Assembly (NCBI RefSeq): GCF_016802725.1
Contig: NC_052665.1
Location: 15,568,501-15,632,500 of the forward strand
Origin: Solenopsis invicta
Lineage: Eukaryota; Arthropoda; Insecta; Hymenoptera; Formicidae
Length of the DNA stretch: 64,000 bases
Direction: 5' to 3'
Part shown: one piece after another, positions 58,891 through 64,000 of the stretch
Layout: every line of letters starts with the position of its first letter
Position numbering within the stretch: the stretch's first letter is position 1
Made by a program: the position numbers and the translations under genes
The notes under the pieces: generated by a model
The model's input: the letters and a program-made list of their open reading frames with translations, nothing else
Told to the model about the DNA's origin: nothing
The model's database searches: none

Positions 58891-61800
58891 TTAGTATGGT
58901 CGCTGGCGGTCCCTGTCTCTGTCGCCCCGACTGAAACAAAGTGCGCAAATTGACGTGTCATTTATATAATCGATATATAGATTTATATACCTATGTAAAA
59001 ATACGGTCGTTCAATGTTAACATTTTGTGTCCTTAACAACGAAGAAAAGTTTGCGAGGAGTTAAAGATCATGCAAAAAATATGAGTAGAACCTACCCGCC
59101 GCCACCCCTCATAGGACCGCCTCGTCCTCCGCGGCCGCCTCGGTCTCCACCGCGGAAACCGCCACCGCCTCTGCCACCTCTGTCACCTCCACGTCCGCCT
59201 CGATCGTTCCTGTAACCTCCTCGGCTACCGCGATCGCCACCTCGGCCACCACCACCTCTGCCGCCACCGCCACCGCCGCCGCCACCGCCATAACCACCAC
59301 CGAGGCCTTCTGGTTTTGCGCTCTTGCAGAGATTGCACTGATCCCGCCATGCGAAATTCGTGTTACCGCAGTCAGGGTTGGGACACCTGTTTCAAAGATC
59401 GTTTTAGTTGCTCTGTCATCTCAAATTCTGCTTCGATAATAATGTGTCGATACACTCAATAAAGTATTTGATTTTAAGATATTATTTTCTGTTTCCGCTT
59501 TTTAAATACTTAATTTTTTTTTACTTAAAATTTTTTTAACTTTGAACGGTGTTTAGATTTAAAACATTTAACGTTTAAGGCGAAAACATGACAACTTTAA
59601 ACATTTTAGATCCGTTTGAATCAACGTAGTTTTAAACTTGGTTTATCTTCTTTTTCTAATTTTTAGAATTAGAAAAAGATAAAAAATAAATTCAATCAAA
59701 TTTGAAGATAAGCTACAGTATAAACAGACTTCAGTATTTTTTATCTAAACACTGTTTAAAACTGAAACATTTTTAGATATTTAAAAAACGGAGACAGAAA
59801 TTAAACATTTTAAGCACTTCTCTATTGAGTATAAAATATAAAGATGTCTCGTTCTCTTTTCCTGTGAGATATAACTTCGTATTTACCTCCAGTCACCTCC
59901 ACGGCCGCCACTATCACGACGATCATCACCACCGCCTCCGCGATGGTGATCATCGCGATCGCCGCCTCCGCCACGACCGCCGAAACTACCACCTCGGCCC
60001 CGGCTACCGCCGCCTCGACTACCGCCCATGCGGCTACCTTGCCAGCTGCTTTTGTGCTGGGCCATTTGCACTTTTATTGTGCTGCCTTTAAAATCCTTGC
60101 CATCGAACCAACTGATGGCTGAACGCGCGGCGTTTTGATCGTCATATGTGACCGTTGCCTCGCCTTTTGGTTTTCCCGTGTTCTTGTCTTTGTACATCCA
60201 AATTTTCGGCTTACCCGTGCGTTTGTCTTGCTACAAACATTAAGTTTTCGTTGAATATTTAAATGTGATTTAATCTCATTACTGTTTTAACTTTATATTT
60301 TAATTTCAAACGTGTTCAGTCTTTTGTTCGAGATAACGTTTGTCTAATTGGAGATTAGATTAATGCTTCAAGCAGAAGTGTGTGTATGTACGGAAGAGCA
60401 TACATACTTTAATAATGCCAATCGCTCCGAAATGCTGGCAAATCTCTTCCTCGGAGATCGATGGATCCATACCGGATACAAAAATAGTATCCTCTTGCGT
60501 AACCATTCCTTCACCGCCACTGCTGTTACGGTCGTAGCCCCCTGCAACGGATTGAAAGTCATAATTCGTCGCACAGAAACGTCATGGATAATTATAAAAA
60601 ACAAAAAAAAAAAAAGAAAAAATATCCGCGTATCTACCGACCCTGGAGCTACTACTTTTACTTCATTCTAATCTAAAGATATAAAGAAAGTGTTTCGAGG
60701 TATGCGCATTTTTTTTTTTCTGTACGTTCCGTCTCATTCAGACTGCACAAAAGTTTGGAAACACTGTCCATATATCTTCCTTCGAATTCGTCATTTCTCA
60801 ATAAAATTGTGGAAAGTCGTATATTCAAAGTTATCATATATTCTTCCCGATGAACACAACAACAGAGGTCTTAGTAAGGAATAACGGCAGTTTATTTCCG
60901 AAATGTTAGTTACCACACTTTTCTAATAGCTTCTACGATTCTCGATTGTATGACTTCCTGCTGTCTTTTTTTTTTTTACATGATCAGAAGCGGAAAATGG
61001 ACGACCAGTTGTTTTTTCCGTTCGGCTGACGTTCCGTTCAGAATTCGAGAGTTTACAAGTAATAAATCGTATAATATCAACAAGAACAAGAGATGGGGTT
61101 TTTTTTCTCTCTTGTACATTACGAAGTGTGTGTTACTTATAAAATATATTTTTTTAACAACTAAACGTGTACACACATCTACATGTATCCTTATGTAACG
61201 TTATTACCCAGCATAGTTAGCATAATTATTGCTACTCATTATGCCTGTTTTTTTTTTCAGTTTTTTTAAAGGAATGCACAATTATATTCAACTATAACAA
61301 TATCTCACTTAAATACCCATTTTTCTGCACAATTTGAAGCTTTCCGTACTTCGAATAGCGTTACGTTTGCAGTATACATTGTAATCTCCTTTATATCGTG
61401 TTATTTATAAAACGTAATTGCATTAGTAGCTAATATTCCCAATAACACCTAACGATATACATATAGAACACAGGGTTGCAGCTGAACATACAAAAGGGCT
61501 GCAACATTATTTCTTACCCTTGACATTTTAATCACAGATCGGCAAGTAGAGCTCACCAGCTGCCTTTTATTTACTCTTCTCGCGCTTGTACGTATTTAGA
61601 TGCGTATTTGAAAATATATATCGACCATACCAAAAATCAATCACGACCATCGTATCGTTGCAACTATTGTTCTACTGTTCGCTACATCTCGCGAAATGAA
61701 CGTAATGTTCATTCGCATTACCCATTTTTTTTTCAGCACCTTTTTTTAAAAAGGAACCTTTCGACCTTTCAAGGGACTTCCCAAAATAACTTTCCCACTG

Positions 61801-63947
61801 AACGCGACGTCATCGAGGACACGCACAGTGCGGAAATTGGTTGGGTAACGATAATCTTACGGAACGCAAAAGATCTAATTTTAGAAGGCGCACGAGGATG
61901 TCCTACTTTTGTAAAAGGAAAAAGAAAGTCTTGCTTTTGACGATAACTCAAGAAAACGACATCCGTGCATCAGATTGTTCATAGGATAAAAAAAAGCAAT
62001 TGGTGATCGCGCGTAAGTACATTGGTCTTTCTCTTTTTACAAGTAGAACGCGAACGGGATTTTTTTTTCGATATTCTCCTGCGTTCTCGCTTTCGAACGA
62101 GCGCCGTGCGAATATCACGTTACGGTGAATTGCCATTGAGAGATATCGCACCGCCATTTAGCACTATATACCCTAACAATGTTGCATAGCAGCCCTTTCA
62201 TATAACACCGAGTAACCGAGTATTTTAAGATCGTAAATAGTAGAGTGAAAGCTAGAATATTTAGCACCAGACTAGTACAAACAGTCTGGTGCATTTACCT
62301 TTGTTATAACCACCACGGCCACCGCCACTGCTAAAACACAGAAGCAGATATACCAATGAGTTGACTCATGTGGACAGACTGATCGATCGATCGATGCATG
62401 GCGAATCGTATGTATGCCGCTCGCCACCTTTTCTTCTTGACTGATGTACCTATTTGTCTAAATGTCTGTACAGTCATATACCACATCATGATTTACATAT
62501 TAAAACCGTTCCGTCCCGCCGTTAAATTACGTCCGTCAGTCTCGTTTAGCATGCAGAGATTAAAAACTTTGTATAAATGTGAGAAACGACGACAAAACAA
62601 ACTGAGAGAGCTAGGTCGGAGTTTTTTTTTTTTGTTTTGATCGATTCGATGTAACACGGGAGAGTCTTGAGGGGGAAAGAAGTCTTGATAAAAGCATGCC
62701 TAGGTTCTATTTGGACATGTACATACACTATATATTATATTTCGTCATTTTTCAAACTCAAAGAAAAAAAAAGTAAGAGATTACTTGCGTTGTAACTAGA
62801 GAGAATTCTTTGCCAGAAAGAAATATCGTTAAGCATCTCCGTTGCAACTCGTCGTTGACTCTGTTGCAGTTTTGGGACATGGAAATTTGTAAATGCACAC
62901 ATAATCGATGATACGTTGCCTTTCATTTTCGTGTTCATGAGAGAAAACAAAAATAGCAATATCTTTCGGAAAATACCTGTTTAAATAATACCAATACTAG
63001 AAGCGATGATACGCATAAAGCCATCGTTTGAAGGCAAATAACATACGGAATAATAATACAATATACGTCATAGTTCCACCCGTCTCTCTCGAAAATGTTC
63101 TTAATTTGGCGTACAATAGTGGTCGAATAAGGAAATATTTGTAATCTCTTACGATAGATTTTAAGTACCTTAGTCGCCTGATCGTATGATACACCTAATG
63201 AAGATATAATAATACAACAGTGGCCCCAGTGGCGACATCAATCGCTTTGCAGTCTTATTGACTTAAGACCTTTGCATTTAGCTGCTACACAATACGTGCA
63301 TGTACGTATAATGTATATGTATGCTTGTATGTATGTATATGATGTATGACGTGTCGTGGAGGGTTGGTAAAAATCGTGTTTGTTACCACATTTTAAATAC
63401 ATGCATGTGTTTTAAAATCATTTGTTAAAAGTTTTTTTTAAATATATAATATAATGTATTTCAAACATGATTTTTACTAACTGTCGTGAATGTATTTGAT
63501 ATAATGCTTGCCGATACTCCAGAAGCAGCGAATAGTGTCGACATTACAGCCTTTTTACGTCAATTGTCATATACTGTTTTTTTACCTCTTTTTACCTCAG
63601 TTATATCTGTCTGTTAAACCTGTAGGCATACTACAAACATATTAACGCCCGGTCGGGCACAAAACCGATTCGTAATGATGATTCAACAAGAGTTTTCCAT
63701 TTACTGGCGTTAAGAACATCATTTCATACCTTTACTTTTGATTTTGCTTCAGCAAAGAACGCTAACTCTGAATGTGGGGTGGCTGTTGATTTTAATTTAA
63801 CACATCGGAGTCCGTCTCTCCGGTCAATCGCTTCATTATGCATATTTTAAAAGTTCAGAAAATAAACTTACTTGTAACCGCCGCCGGAGCGATCTCCGTA
63901 ACCGCCGCGGTCGCCGTATCTACCGCCTCCACCGCCACCTCCTTGGC
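58891..63947 (-). CDS. caz: cabeza, FET-family RNA-binding protein (FUS/EWS/TAF15), N-terminus outside window
   Basis: Nuclear DNA/RNA-binding protein of transcription and splicing. Visible exons in transcript order: 63872-63947, 62299-62330, 60408-60541, 59887-60230, 59096-59386, 58891-58930, all phase-consistent. The order is Gly/Tyr/Arg-rich segment, 32-nt micro-exon (SGGGRGGYNK), RRM (DTIFVSGMDPSISEEEI through GKPKGEATVTYDDQNAARS), first RGG region, RanBP2-type zinc finger (CPNPDCGNTNFAWRDQCNLC), second RGG region, and a C-terminal RDRDRQRPY, where FET proteins carry the PY-type nuclear localisation signal. The amino-terminal prion-like part lies beyond 64000. The exon at 63872 enters in phase 1. 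Confidence 0.95.
59454..59830. repeat. long fold-back element in cabeza intron
   Basis: Imperfect inverted arms run from ACTCAAT at 59454 to ATTGAGT at 59830. Matched words include TTTCTGTTTCCGCTTTTTAA against TTAAAAAACGGAGACAGAAA, and GGTGTTTAGAT against ATCTAAACACTG. The centre is a tight TTTTTCTAAT / ATTAGAAAAA hairpin. It occupies most of the 500-nt intron between the RRM exon and the zinc-finger exon. Confidence 0.75.
60542..62298 (-). other. cabeza intron between micro-exon and RRM
   Basis: A 1.76-kb intron, AT-rich with poly-T runs. No supported gene; open frames at 60348-60671 and 61608-61940 are intronic shadows. Confidence 0.75.
62331..63871 (-). other. cabeza intron upstream of the micro-exon
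   Basis: 1.54 kb, AT-rich, no supported gene. Together with the following intron it isolates the 32-nt micro-exon. Confidence 0.75.
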
Positions 63948-64000
63948 CTGAAATACATATACAATAAGTATAATCTTTAAGAAAAAAAATATACAAGAGA

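Noticed and set aside
59027..59300. Proline-rich forward and Val/Ala-rich reverse open frames
   Set aside because: They are antisense and frame-shifted shadows of the cabeza RGG exon.
1..64000. CRISPR arrays, prophage, bacterial operons, tRNA or rRNA genes
   Set aside because: Intron-rich animal sequence. No spaced identical repeats, no convincing tRNA A/B boxes and no rRNA-like blocks were seen by eye; a tRNA scan was not possible.

Overview
This is an insect nuclear genome segment: AT-rich, intron-dense, GT-AG introns, microsatellites, small TA-flanked inverted-repeat transposons and a degraded mariner. The protein families and transposon types fit a hymenopteran, most likely an ant. That placement is inference; no search was run. 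I rebuilt seven conserved genes and one diverged duplicate exon by exon, checking that every splice junction keeps the reading frame.

Layout. (1) 1820-21934 (+): a complete ABCC/MRP1-type ABC transporter, 21 coding exons per transcript, 1538 aa. It contains a cluster of three interchangeable 221-nt exons (15366-18744). (2) 21935-27312: gene-poor convergent interval holding a fold-back mariner fragment. (3) 27313-30568 (-): CLPTM1. (4) 31575-35339 (+): DTL/CDT2, a CRL4 substrate receptor, head-to-head with CLPTM1. (5) 36148-38322 (-): acylglycerol kinase AGK, tail-to-tail with DTL and head-to-head with RpL23. (6) 38937-40453 (+): RpL23. (7) 42752-46385 (+): DCAF8, a second CRL4 receptor. (8) 48339-52305 (+): a truncated, strongly diverged tandem copy of DCAF8 with its frame intact. 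(9) 53140-57961 (+): Bax inhibitor-1 (TMBIM6). (10) 58891 to beyond the window end (-): cabeza, the FUS/TAF15-type RNA-binding protein, missing its N-terminus.

The genes are mostly unrelated housekeeping functions: export at the plasma membrane, an ER multipass protein, cell-cycle ubiquitin ligase receptors, mitochondrial lipid kinase, ribosome, ER stress, and nuclear RNA binding. DTL and DCAF8 both belong to CUL4-DDB1 ligases, but nothing in the sequence shows that this proximity matters.

The best candidate for an under-described system is the MRP exon cluster. The three exons have identical length and phase, cannot be combined without a frameshift, and encode alternative versions of the same stretch of the second transmembrane domain. 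Between the last two lies a duplicated intronic element whose differences are almost all transitions and which keeps a small RNA hairpin. Second is the DCAF8 duplicate, where every inferred coding length change relative to the parent, up to its early stop, is a multiple of three. The introns are also rich in fold-back elements, several close to splice sites.
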